A DNA stretch of 64,000 bases, from NCBI GenBank assembly GCA_025093985.1, contig JACAAK010000005.1:2294001-2358000 (forward strand). The letters are read 5' to 3'. Shown in pieces: positions 13,837 through 25,570 of the stretch (position 1 is its first letter; each line of letters opens with the position of its first letter). Below the pieces are notes generated by a model. That model was not told where the DNA came from. It worked only from the letters and a program-made list of their open reading frames with translations, and searched no databases. Both the position numbers and the translations under genes were made by a program. The stretch is from Calvatia gigantea. Taxonomy: Eukaryota > Basidiomycota > Agaricomycetes > Agaricales > Lycoperdaceae.

Positions 13837-14007
13837 ATTCTGAGTGTGAGAGGTTTCCTGGAAAGTCGCAGATGATAACAGTGGCTACCAGTGGGAAGTG
13901 ACTCCATCCACTTAGTCTGGCCATGGCCGGTTATTTGAAGGACAACGAATCATGCATCATGTGTTATCGCCGGCTTTATCGGGTTCTATATTTGATGCAC
14001 AGCGTCG

Positions 14008-14016
14008 CATGAGCGC
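14008..14016 (+). repeat. left target-site duplication CATGAGCGC
   Basis: This nine-base direct repeat recurs at 45889-45897, immediately outside the inverted termini of the 32-kb block. Here one extra A (14017) separates it from the terminus. Confidence 0.8.
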
Positions 14017-14479
14017 AGGACCCTGGATAACCCCTATAAATGTCGTGTACAAAAGTCGGGTTTTGGGCCAAAGTTTTGTCCGAACAGGCCCCACCCGATA
14101 TGGAAATTTTTGTCCGAACCCCGCATCTGGCCTCTGGGAACAGCCAGATTTTGTCCGAACCTGACATCCAGCCTCGTAAAAATCTCCAAACACTTGGATT
14201 GAATATGCCGTGGCTGTCTTCAAAGTCCATTGAGCTGGGGATACAACTGGGTGTTCACTGCGCAATTTGGGACATGGCCCGCAAGTATGTCACGAGTTAC
14301 TGTTCGGAAAAATGATATCACCATATTTCAAAAAGTGCTACACAAATTCCAGACTCCTACACGGCCAGAGCTTCGGTTTGTAATCGTTACGCAGCAACAA
14401 AATACGTAGCGGCTACGCAGTCTGATTTCGGAACGGTTACGTGTAGAGGTCGTGACCGTCACGCATTTTTGAAGTGCAT

Positions 14480-14600
14480 GTCACCTGGGACGCTCTTATG
14501 TAAGCGGACGTTGATCCGAAGTGATACCGAAACTTCGTCAACTGCTAACGCGTCCCAGGGACTGGCACAAATGTACGATGTTCATGTTTGGCTACAGCCT
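14480..14600 (+). repeat. inner terminal inverted repeat, left copy
   Basis: These 121 bp begin GTCACCTGGGACGCTC and end GGCTACAGCCT. They match the reverse complement of 43797-43917 with only a couple of substitutions. Each copy also contains a short internal palindrome (CCTGGGACGC / GCGTCCCAGG, degraded to GTGTCCCAGG in the right copy). Confidence 0.85.
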
Positions 14601-14970
14601 GTGTCACACCATCATAACATGTAACCTCCCCGCCTTTTTGCCTAAATTAGGCAGCACTCCCGACGTCTGATCAATTTTGGTAAGTCCGATAAGTGACTGT
14701 GACCACAAGACTATTTATCAAAGTAAGTAAATCCTTCCAGAGCTCCTCTGTGGCTAGTTTGGTTTCACGATGCTTGTTCACAAAAACCATGAACCTAGGT
14801 GGTTTCCGCCCACTTTCCAAGCCCAACATGTGCTGCAAATCCAAGAACGTTGGCACAGGATATTATTGACTGTAATAGGTGTGGATGTGTCACTACAGGC
14901 AATTAGTATTGTATGGAACAATGAGTAAAAGGAAGGGGATGTACACCTCAGTTGATAGTGAACAACTGAG

Positions 14971-15527
14971 TGTTGAATCTCGCTCTGTACCACTATGTTG
15001 GTTCAGTCTATTTATAGCTGAAATGGGGTTTGAGTATTTCACCTTCAGAGGGTTGATAATAACGGACCATCACAGACTACATACGCAGTAGTTGTACCGC
15101 CCTTCTGGTAGTCAGTTATACCCTCCGCATGGAACCTTCAAGTACATGTGTCGTACACAGTATGCTCCAATTATGCTACTGGTAGTTAGACCTCACCCGT
15201 ATAAGGGTTTAGAGTGCATAGACCAGGGATATTAGTATATATACCCTATGTAGCATTGTAGTATGTATGCCCTTGGCTTATGCCTCTTGGCTACGCCCTT
15301 TGGCATAAGACACTATGTCTTCTCTCTTCTATGCTAGCTTTTCTAAGCATCGCTTCCCTTCTCCTCAAGACTCTCTGAGTATGCTGGTATAAGCAGGACT
15401 AAGTCCGCTACCATGCGCCTCTCCTACTGGACCGTCTCCCAGATGAATACGACTACCCTCCACCGCTGATGCCTACACGCTTAGGTAGTGTGAACTTATA
15501 TTGGGATGTCTACTTGTTCTCTCAACA
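14971..15527 (+). repeat. 5' LTR of element A
   Basis: TG..CA-bounded LTR; direct repeat of 21161-21717. Confidence 0.9.
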
Positions 15528-18500
15528 GGTTATGGGCCCCGACCGCCGCTCACTCGGACCGCATTAGCAATGCTGGTAGAGTTTGAGGAGGCTACGGTCG
15601 CTTTCAACCTGAGAGACAGTGGTGCCTTTGGTCCACTTGATACCCTGTCTAACCCATGTTGTGAACGCATGCACTACGCACAGCAGTCCTACATGATGCT
15701 GACACGTTGTTACCCGTTCTTAGTTTTTGATCTGGCAAACCGTCATCTCTGGTCTGGTTTGACCGCTTTAGGTCTGCTCCCCATTCTGGGTTGCAGCAGA
15801 ACTGTTCCGCTCTGGTTGCTCCACCTCTGTTCTGGTATCCTCTCTGATCAGCGACGACTGCTTTGGGCTTTCTGGGATTCTCTTCAGATCCACCTCAGTA
15901 ATTTACTATATGATGTATCATTTACGCTGAGCATTATGCTCTGCTTTGCTGGTAAATTAGCTGGTCTTAGTGACCGCAATAAATACCATAGTGTCAGGCA
16001 AATTATAAGCCTTGTGTTCTTGTGTTTCAAGTTGATTGGGCAAGTCCTGCCTTGAGTAGAATAACACACCACAAGCATATACCTGAGCTATTTGACCCAC
16101 TTAAGCTGGCAGTTATAAGCCGCTAAGGCCCGCTTAATCAAATAAAGCAGGGATATAGAGAATATCTTTGAGAAGTCCACCGTTCGTTCCTTTACTTCAG
16201 GCTCCAACACTTTACCCTTTCCATGTCTATTCGACTACCGCTTTACTCTTTCTATGGATAGCTCATGCGCTTTAAAGCGCTTTATGCCATGCTAAGGCAG
16301 TGGGCCACCACATTTGCAGCGTTTACGCTGGTATGGTAGACAGCGGCCGCAAGGCTAGCAGTACCAATAAAACCATGGCATTATGCCAATAGCAGCAGCA
16401 CTTGCAGTATTCGCAAAAATATCCAAAGAAGATAGCAAGGAGAAGAACACTAATCGCGTCCTTGCAGCTGGGAAAAAAAGGGAGAAGGATAATGAGCTGG
16501 TAATACCGCCATTATGTTGTTTCAGGAAATACTTCAGAATATAGTTTAAATATGCCGCTGGCTCGAGCGATTGCCGCCATATACTATTTCTCTTATAGAG
16601 GAGCTGTGTCACTTTATATCGTGCCCTGCTTCCAGCATCAACGTTACTTCACTTGTGTTAAGCGCATGTCCACGCACCCAAGTTTGAAGATCTATTTTAA
16701 GTCAAAGCATGGACGAGCACGTTAAAATGCTTTGTCCGCCAACTACAGAAATAACAATGATTGCTTTAAGGAAGTTTGACTTCATGGAAGTTGCCATCCA
16801 TTATTAGGACTTGAGCACACCATTTAGCAACTATAATCGAGAAAGAGGATGTGTATAGCACCATACGATGCAACATGCTGACGAATTCCTTAAGAAATCC
16901 TTTTGACTGCTCTTTATGGAGCTTGGCACCGGAGGAGTTCTTGAGTCGCCATCTTTGGATGTCGCTGACCTTGATACCAACGGAAGGATATACGGTAGTA
17001 CTTTCGACTTCATACTCCTTGATAAATGCTACGAATAACGGTGTGCCGCATGAGATGTAAGTGCTGGCTATAAATCCTTTTCTATGCAACAAGTGAGAAA
17101 TCCTTATGGATCATATGAAGATGATAGCGGGAGCAAGTCGCTCTATTCATTCGAGAAGAATATCCTTTATAGGATCTCGTGAATCGTATCATTACAAAGA
17201 AAGGAAATTACGACACATCTAGGAATTAGCAGAATAGCTCCCAACATATAACGGTTGAGCTTCAATACTATGTTGCCAGATTTAATTCTTAGACCTCGCC
17301 ACTTTACATTAGGCTTGAGGCAAGAAACTGGAAATCCCTTGGGAAAGACAAGTCTGAGCTGCTTTAATATTCCAGCATTAGTCTATAACATTAGGGATAG
17401 AAGATTTGTAGTGCCACATTAGTGTGCAGCCAATCTATATCAAGAAAATCTTATAACATATGTCCTCGAGCATAATGCTTTTGAGGCAATCGTTGAAGGT
17501 CACCGCCTTTGCAATAAGTCATGCAGAGCTGTTTTCGTTCACCCAATCTCATCGTTGTACACGAACTTGCAATTATAAGCAAGGAGATGAATGGTTGTTG
17601 AACATCACATTTACTAGACTATATCATTTGACATCATCGAACAGAACTTCCCATAATTATGCCTTCTTCACTCGTCTTTTATGACTTGTCGAGATGCTGC
17701 ATTATTTCATCGCCACTCTAGATTATTTCACAAGGGAAATTGCATCAGTACCTTTATCCAGAATCTTTTATATGAATATCCTCGTCCTTGAGCATGATAC
17801 TCGGACTTGATGGAATTGCTAGTCGACTATTACAACGCTACTCTATGACTTCTCATCTCATGATGATAGTTGTCCTCCTTCGAAAGAAGTAATGAGGCTC
17901 TAAGATTCATTAGAGAAACCTCTACAGTATAGCTGACAATGGCCACTGTCGCAACTGATTATGGAGGAGAGTTTGTCTAAATGAGAGCAACAGCAAATAT
18001 TCGTGGCATGAATAACCCACTTAAACCTCCTACTCCCAATACTTTCGCAACGGTTGATGTAAGAGTGACTGATCCGTACTACACTTTGAGAGCCTAAAAG
18101 CTTTACAGCAACAGGGAAGTCTTACCTGTCTCAGTGATAGTTTAAGCATTGACTAGAGTGTAACGTGCCAGTCCAAGCATTTAAAGTGGAAGGCACTTAA
18201 TTGTGTAAATCAAGGAATAAACCATTAATTTGGTTCTGTACTGTGGGTTTGGCTTCGCGGCACATCAGTTAACATGATGACTACCCAAACATGATCGCTT
18301 ATTCGGGATGTAACATACCTCGATCGTTTGATCAATGAGAACTTTCAAGTTCAAGCGGCACACAGAAAGACTTAACGTTCTATGAACAATCCACATTTGG
18401 ATGCCTTACTCGATGAGGGAATATACCCTTAAATGTCATGATTCAACAACTGGATAGCAGTAACCAGTTTATTTGCAAAGAAGAGAGCAAAACCTGCATG

Positions 18501-21160
18501 AAGCAAGAAGTTGCTACACTTCTTTATCCGCCATCCTCTGATGACGTGGGATATATTCCATTAAATTCCATGATCACCTCCTAATTCCTTTCCATTTCCA
18601 TTTGAGAAATCTTTGCCCACCATATCCTATGTCTTATGCTGACATATTTGCCAATTTGATGTATGATATGCACATCCTTTACAGGATATCTACCACTTTT
18701 GACACACCACACTTCTGTGTTGCCACTTAGGTGGAACGACCGTTGTGGAGGAGTTATAGAATAAAATGCTGGTTGATACGCATTGCACAATTGAACCTGA
18801 CTAGGAAAGACCGCACTGTTCATTATATGGGTCACCTACAGGTAGACTATAATGGATAAGGCGACCAATTTCAAGAAGAACTCATTTGGACTCACCAACT
18901 AGAGTTGGACAAGTATAAGACTTGCTATGCGTTCATGCTAGCATCTACCAGAAAAGCATAACAGTTCGGATATATCATCCTAAAAATATGTGATGGTTAC
19001 ACCTCCATATGAGCTTTCGCCTCGCAAAGCTTAATAAACTTGTGAGAAAATTCTTTTATTTCTGGGATTGCATCGATAATGATCTGCCATTAACAATGCG
19101 CGTAGACATTTAAATCAAAAACACTCATCGCTGAGGGAGGAGTACAGTAAAACAAGTTCTTAATTGTTGGTGAACAACTGCATATGATTAAAGCTTTCAA
19201 CAGCTACACTTCGCCGGTCCATCTTAATTGATGTGCGCCGCGGTGATTCGTAACATGATAAACACTCTCTGAGCCCTAAAAAGCGATATGATTGAGTAAC
19301 ATGTATTAGGAAACTTAACATGCTAAAAAGCATGGAGGAGAACAACGGATACAGTATTCTTACTCCAAATCTGATGACCACCTTATCCTGCACCTAACAG
19401 CAAAGGAACTTCATTGAGTTGAAGGCATTGCTTTTGTGATTTAATTCTCCAGTTATCTGTGCATGTGAGAAATGCTTAGCATTGATAACAAAACTGCTTT
19501 TGCAGACTGGATGAGAAGATACACTGGAATAATCTGACGGGCTTCGGCTTACCAGATAAGAAGAGAGTTTGAATGACACCAGACGAGCACTATATGTGTT
19601 ACGTGGAAGGAACCTTCAATCCTTGACTGAGCTGGATTTAATCCGCCTTCATGTGATTACGCTGGATTTTATCCGCATCTTTCAAAAACCACTTCGTCAA
19701 CCTCGCTTTGACAATAAAGTCTAATGGCCTTGCAACTAGCTGGCTCGAGCGATTGCCGCAACATGATACTGATTCCTACGTCATCGTGAGCCCTCCTCTT
19801 CGGAGTCGATGGGGAAAACATAAAGGATATGATATTCCTTTCTGCCTTCATACGAAGATGCTTGGATAAAAATATTAGGTTTAGAAATATTCCTTTCTGC
19901 CACAGTCGCTGGAAAAATATATTCATAGGACTTTCAATTGTTCCTATCGCCTCTCACAAGTTGCAGATAAAACAAATGGGGAGTTATCCCTGCTGACGTC
20001 TCAAGATGAGCGTCTTACGCAAAAATAACATCAGGAAATTATTCCTTCCTCCCCTAAATGAGTTGTAGGAGAAAATATTATAAGGTTTACGCTTTTACCT
20101 TTCCACCTCTTATGAGTTGTTGGATAAAATAAATCAGGAACATATTCCTTCATACTCATTCAAGAGTCGACTGTAAAAATATGGCAGGAACTTATTCCTT
20201 TTGCAAGACAAAAATAAGATAGGGTCTAACAAATCCTTTCTCTCTTTTACAAGATTGAGGAAAAACTCCAAAGGTTTTGAATGTAACCTTCCACCTCTTT
20301 GTGAGTCTACGGTAAAACATCTATATGGAATTTATCCATCTGCCTCAAATCGAGAGTCTGGAAAAATATACAGGGACTTAATCGTTCCTCCCTCCTTTTT
20401 AGAGTTGATGGGAAATAACAAAAAGTGTGTATGCATTCCTTGGGACTGAATCCTTAATCTGCATCAGCCGAAACACCTTTTGCATGGAGGAAAATTGCAT
20501 GAGACCACTTCCATTTGCGAATCCATTAATTTGGAATTTGTTTGAGTCAAATCAGAACAAGGCTTGTAGTATCATCGCTCCGCTGGCTCATAGGACTGCC
20601 GCGGCTGATTGATCTACATAACCGCAAAAAGTAATGGCCTTGGTTATGCTGGCTTAGTACTGCCACTTTCTTGATCTCACAAATAATCGCATGCTAGACT
20701 AGTGACCAGTGATTTATCACTTAGGATTTCACATCAGCAAAATGGTTTTTTGTATTTCGCACCTACGCGGAAAAACAGATTTGTTGAACGCTTCGAAAGA
20801 ATTGCTGTTTACAATTTCTGGAGGAGCCTTTTTAGGTTTTCCTACTCCTACTCTTAGACGAAAGTCACAGTGAGTTAGTCGCAGGAGTTTAAAGTTGAGT
20901 CAAAGGACATTTGATAGCTCAAAGCAATTGTCGTTGCGTCCTTTATGGCCATCATAGCAAACGCTAGCATCAATTCCTCTCCGCTACAGGTGTTATCTTC
21001 CAACTTTCAAAAGCTGGTTAAATCCACATGATTGTTGATAACTCTGACATCTGATGTTTGGCATTGCCACTCTTTTGTTGAAGATTCCAATGTCTAAGCT
21101 TGGTTTCAATACCGCTAGATTATTGAAGCATTAATCTTCCCCCCTTCAAGTGAGGAGGAG
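15528..21160 (+). other. non-coding interior of element A
   Basis: After the PBS and leader there is an open frame to about 16055, but it shows no gag similarity and continues from leader sequence. From 16.1 to 21.1 kb I find no frame with a recognisable domain in any of the six frames. The stretch is A/T-leaning. It contains a degenerate tandem repeat near 19.8-20.45 kb and scattered copies of a GCTCGAGCGATTGCCGC-like motif (near 16562 and 19743). Confidence 0.7.
19802..20450. repeat. degenerate ~50-55-bp tandem repeat array
   Basis: About 12-13 consecutive units can be aligned by eye. Each has the form GAGTTG-n-TGGAAAAATAT, then AGGAA, then TTATTCCTT followed by a pyrimidine run. Units are strongly diverged from one another. 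It lies wholly inside element A. Confidence 0.6.
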
Positions 21161-21717
21161 TGTTGAATCTCGCTCCGTACCACTATGTTGGTTCAGTCTA
21201 TTTATAGCTGAAATGGGGTTCGAGTATTTCACCTTCAGAGGGTCGATAATAACAGACTATCATGGACTACATACACAGTAGTTGTACCGCCCTTCTGGTA
21301 GTCGGTTATACTCTCCACATGGAACCTTCTAGTACATGCGTCGTACACAGTATGCTCCAATTATGCTACTGGTAGTTAGACCTCACCCGTATAAAGGTTT
21401 AGAGTGCACAGACCAGGGATATTAGTATATATACCCTATGTAGTATTGTAGTATGTATGCCCTTGGCTCATGCCTCTTGGCTACGCCCTTTGGTGTAAGA
21501 CACTATGTCTTCTCTCTTCTATGCTAGCTTCTCTAAGCATCACTTCCCTTCTCCTCAAGACTCTCTGAGTATGCTGGTATAAGCAGGACTAAGTCCGCTA
21601 CCATGCGCCTCTCCTACTGGACCATCTCCCGGATGAATACGACTACCCTCCACCGCTGACGCCTACACACTTAGGTAGTGTGAACTTATATTGGGATGTC
21701 TACTCGTTCTCTCAACA
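21161..21717 (+). repeat. 3' LTR of element A
   Basis: Direct repeat of 14971-15527, followed by TSD CTGAG. Confidence 0.9.
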
Positions 21718-21952
21718 CTGAGATGTGAAAAAGAAGAAATGACCAATATAAGCTAAATGATAATAATAGACCCATGATTACGAGACATTATTGATGGACA
21801 CAGTCCAACACACCCCCTCAATTATGTTGAGTAGTAAAAGAAAAGAAAAGACCAAAGAACAGGAAATTGAAACATCAAACTGGCAGAACAGTAACTCCTA
21901 ATGTTTCCCAGTGTTTTTTGAATGTAATATGAGGTAATAGTTTTGTTAATAT

Positions 21953-24072
21953 TGTTGAGATGAGTATACCACAGTAGCAAACACTAGTGGCAGAGGGTAA
22001 TCATACTCACTGGGATATGAGAGAGATGTTTTGATAGTAGAAAGTGTTTGCTTAAGAGTTAGGAATCAAGTAGAGAAAGACTGGAATTATCTAAGGGATA
22101 TACACATACAACATAGAGCTTATATACATAAAGTCTCTGGTCTGTGTGCCATTCTACCTATACAAGTGAGGTCTTATCCACCAGTAGCATATATCAAGCA
22201 TAATGCATACTACACATGTATCTAATAGACCATGTAGCCAGCAACCTAGAGTGCAGTCTAGTACTTTGTCCATAGCTTGTTATCTCACTTCTAATAGTGA
22301 AGTACTTGAGATCCCATTTCATCTATAAATAGATTGAACCAATATAGTGATACAGAATTGAGATTCAACACTCCTCCTCACTTGAGGAAGGGAGATCAAC
22401 ACTTTAATGATTGAGCAGCTTTATTCTATACTTCGATGTCAGAACTGAAAATAAGTCCTAGCTCAGGATGGAAGAGGTTTATTTTGGTTACACCAAGATT
22501 CTTCATAAAGATATTGGTGGGATTGTCTTGTGAAGACACATCACCAATAATAATTATTCCATCTTCAACCAATTCTCACACATAGTGGTAATGAATATCT
22601 ATATGCTTTGACTGTTTCTCAACAATGGGGTTTTCAGTCCAAAATTTGGACCCATCATTGTTGCTGTAGAGAATGGGAGTTGGATGCTCTATACTGAGCT
22701 CCTCCAGAAGCTGTGATAGCCATTTCACTTGACATGAAGTGTCAGACAGTTCTTTATATTCCATCTCAGTGGATGAAAGTGAAACCATCTTCTATTGCTG
22801 TGAAGTCCAGGTGACAGCACCAGACACAATCATACAGACATTTCCTGAAACAGATTGGCAGGTTTCAGTATCTTGAGCCCAATCTGAGTCACTGAGGCAT
22901 TCCAACATTACTGTTGGTTTCCCAGTATTGCCTTTATATCACAATACATAGTTTCTTATCATAGACAAGTATTTTAGTACATGGATTCCAGCATGATAGT
23001 GTTCAGGTGTGGGGTTAGCAGTATGTTGTACCAGCTTAACTATGGCAAAGGCTATGTTGGGTCTAGTACCGATCATCAAGTACATCAAAGAACCAACCAA
23101 TTGTTAGTACTTCTGACAGAAGGGGGCTGTAGCAGTTTCCTTGTTTGTATTGAACTGGAAGCTGGCAGGTAATGGTATTTTAGCTGTGGTAGACTGTGGA
23201 ATCTGGAAGTGCACAAGAATCTTATCCAGGTATTTGACTTGCTGGATGAAGACTTGTCACTTGGAGCAATTCCTTGAAATTTTCATCCCAAGAAATTCTT
23301 CATAGGGACCATGATCTCTGTATTCCCACTTTTTGGTGAATTTTTCCTTCAACTCTTTGAGGAGGGGGGAATTCTTTGGACCCAAGATATTTACATCATC
23401 AACATAGACAATAGCAACTATCAGCTCATTAGTCTTCAGATGTCTGTAAAAATATACAGTATAGTCAGATTTGCAGTGGATAAATCCCAGCTCAATCATA
23501 GATTGATGCAATTTCTTTTACCACTGGTGGCTGGCTTATTTAAGGCCATAGATTGCACACTTCAGCCTCCACACTTTTCCTTCCTGCCTGGGAAGTCAAA
23601 ACCCTTCAGGCTATTCCATGTAAATCTCTTCATTTAGTTTGCCATATAAATAGGCAGTTTTTACATCAACACTATGTATATCCCAATCATGGATTGCAGT
23701 GAGTGCAAAGCTTACATACACAGACTTATAGCAGACAACTGGAGAAAATAACTCATTATAGTTGATACTTTTGACTTGCAAGAATCCCTTTGCAACTAAG
23801 CAAGCTCGTAGGTGGCCATCCAACTTTTTGAGAAAGACCCAACAGTTTTTTACCATCCTCCTTCCTTTTGGTAAATCTACTAATTCATACACTCTGTGAT
23901 GTGTCGAGTTCCTTGATACACATAGCCATCCATTTTGCCTTAACAGGCTCAGAAAGCTTAAGTATGTCATGGAAAGTTTCTGGCTCTCTGTGTACAGTAT
24001 TATGAACTATCTGTATCAAGAAATTGATCAACTTTACTCCTCCCTCAGTGACAAGCCTATCAATATCCATGT
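21953..24072 (-). mobile_element. copia element E, 5'-truncated (RT/RNase H plus 3' LTR)
   Basis: The left LTR (21953-22370) is a diverged relative of the element B LTR. Next to it is the purine tract CAAGTGAGGAGGAG-type seen in A and B. The minus-strand remnants that follow are RNase H (22576-22788, KMVSLSSTEMEYKELSD-like), reverse transcriptase (about 23257-23511, with VAIVYVDDVN) and the N-terminal RT region (23611-24070). Many stops and shifts separate them. The element stops at about 24072, where B continues into its integrase linker. No second LTR was found. Confidence 0.8.
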
Positions 24073-25570
24073 CCCATGCATTGTAATGGCAAAGCTATTT
24101 TCATGCTTGAAAATCACTAATCTAAGGCATACAAGCCTAACCTAACAATTACATTGAATCTTCCTGTAGTAGTACAACCTAATCTAAGAGCCCAACAGTA
24201 TAATAAAAGAGTACTCAATCACTGTAGAACACTATGGCCATTGATGATGGATAGCAGCAGCTACAGGATAACCACTGTGCTTAACTAAAAGCAATTATAA
24301 CAGTATACTATATGACCAGTTGTGATTCCAGCTGGACTAGATGGTAAAACCATTCCAATACAGTATATCTATACAGAGCTATGGGACCCCTCCAATGAGT
24401 CTAGACTCAAGAAATAAGTCCAATGCACTTAATCTAAAAGGATGATTGGTGTGTTCACAAAGAAATGCCACCATTATTAGATTAATGAACATCACTCAGC
24501 ACTAATGGTGTGTATGGACATGTGCACATACAATCCATGGGGATACATAGAAGAACAGTTCACGTGATGTCTGAAATCTTAGATGTTCTATATATTTAGA
24601 GAAGAATGCAGATCCAGAGAACAGACTAAAACATAGCCTGGAACAAACAGATATCCAGAATCTGCCTGTATTTCCAATGTTTTACTAATCTAATGGGTTG
24701 CAGCTCTCTTGGCACACAATTTAATCTACTGGTTTGTACCTTGCTTGATAATATGTTCCTAGTCATGTAATCATTATCTTGTCATAATAAGCATCCAAAT
24801 AATATATAAACCCCCTCTAAAGTGTTGGATGTGGCAAGGAACCTACTAGCCATTGCCCAGCCTTCAGAGCACAGTAAAAAGCAATCTATTGTGCCTGAGC
24901 AAAGCAAAGTAATAAGTTCTTTTGAGATTAACTGGATTAAGTGACTTGAGCTAAGGTTAAGACCTTTGTAATCTAAGAAGAAGACCTTGGGCTTACTTGT
25001 GAAGTAAGCTTAGATTAAGAGCGTATTGTATTGCTGTACCCTGGTACTTGGAGTATCACAAGTGTAGGACAGTGCACTTCTGGTCATTGACTTGATAAGG
25101 GTGAATCTTAGGGAGTATCTGAGATTCTGTGTCTTGTTAACTTCTTAGATAAGGGATACAAGTTGCACTCTTTACAGTATAACTTGGCTTTACTCTTCTT
25201 AGTGAAGGTAGTTAGCTATTCTAGTGTTCTCTACATATTGTTGTTTTGTGTTATTTTGTGGAATTGTCCCTTATATTGTCAGATTGCCTCCCCATGAACT
25301 TGCATTGTGCAGAAATCTTTAAATATCTATTCTGTCAGCTTAATCTAAGCAGTACATCCCTATCACACACTAGTATTCTATTTCTGCCTCTTTACCGGAC
25401 ACAACAGTCAAATTTGTATTACTATTCAAGCCAAATTTGCATAACACCCCCTTTGATGCCAATTGACTAACAGATAAAATATTTACTGGAATATCAGATG
25501 CATATAAACATCTCTGAAGAATAAGTCACAGTGATGAAGTACTTGTCTTCAAGTGGAGGGTAATGTCACC
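24073..25570. other. unrecognised decayed interior of element D
   Basis: This is A/T-rich sequence between truncated element E and the protease remnant of D. No frame carries a domain I can recognise. It may be worn integrase or linker of D. Confidence 0.4.

Larger units (their letters stand above)
14971..21717 (+). mobile_element. non-coding copia-like LTR element A (LARD-like)
   Basis: The direct LTRs of 557 bp (14971-15527 and 21161-21717) run TGTTGAATC..CTCAACA and are flanked by the 5-bp TSD CTGAG (14966-14970, 21718-21722). The primer-binding site GGTTATGGGCCCCGACC begins at 15528. A purine tract GTGAGGAGGAG precedes the 3' LTR. The 5.6-kb interior holds no gag or pol of useful length. 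Its first ~250 bp resemble the leader of coding element B, including the PBS and CAGTCCTACATGATGCT. LTRs differ at about 28 of 557 sites, nearly all transitions. It looks like a non-autonomous element moved in trans by B-like relatives. Confidence 0.85.

Noticed and set aside
14040..14315. Small plus- and minus-strand ORFs in the left terminus
   Set aside because: Overlapping frames within terminal-repeat sequence; no domain and no match at the other end.
15501..16055. 184-codon ORF at the start of element A
   Set aside because: It begins inside the LTR and runs through leader sequence homologous to the untranslated leader of element B, so it is not a gag gene.
19802..20450. CRISPR array
   Set aside because: Repeats are diverged and contiguous with no regular unique spacers, in a eukaryotic retrotransposon.
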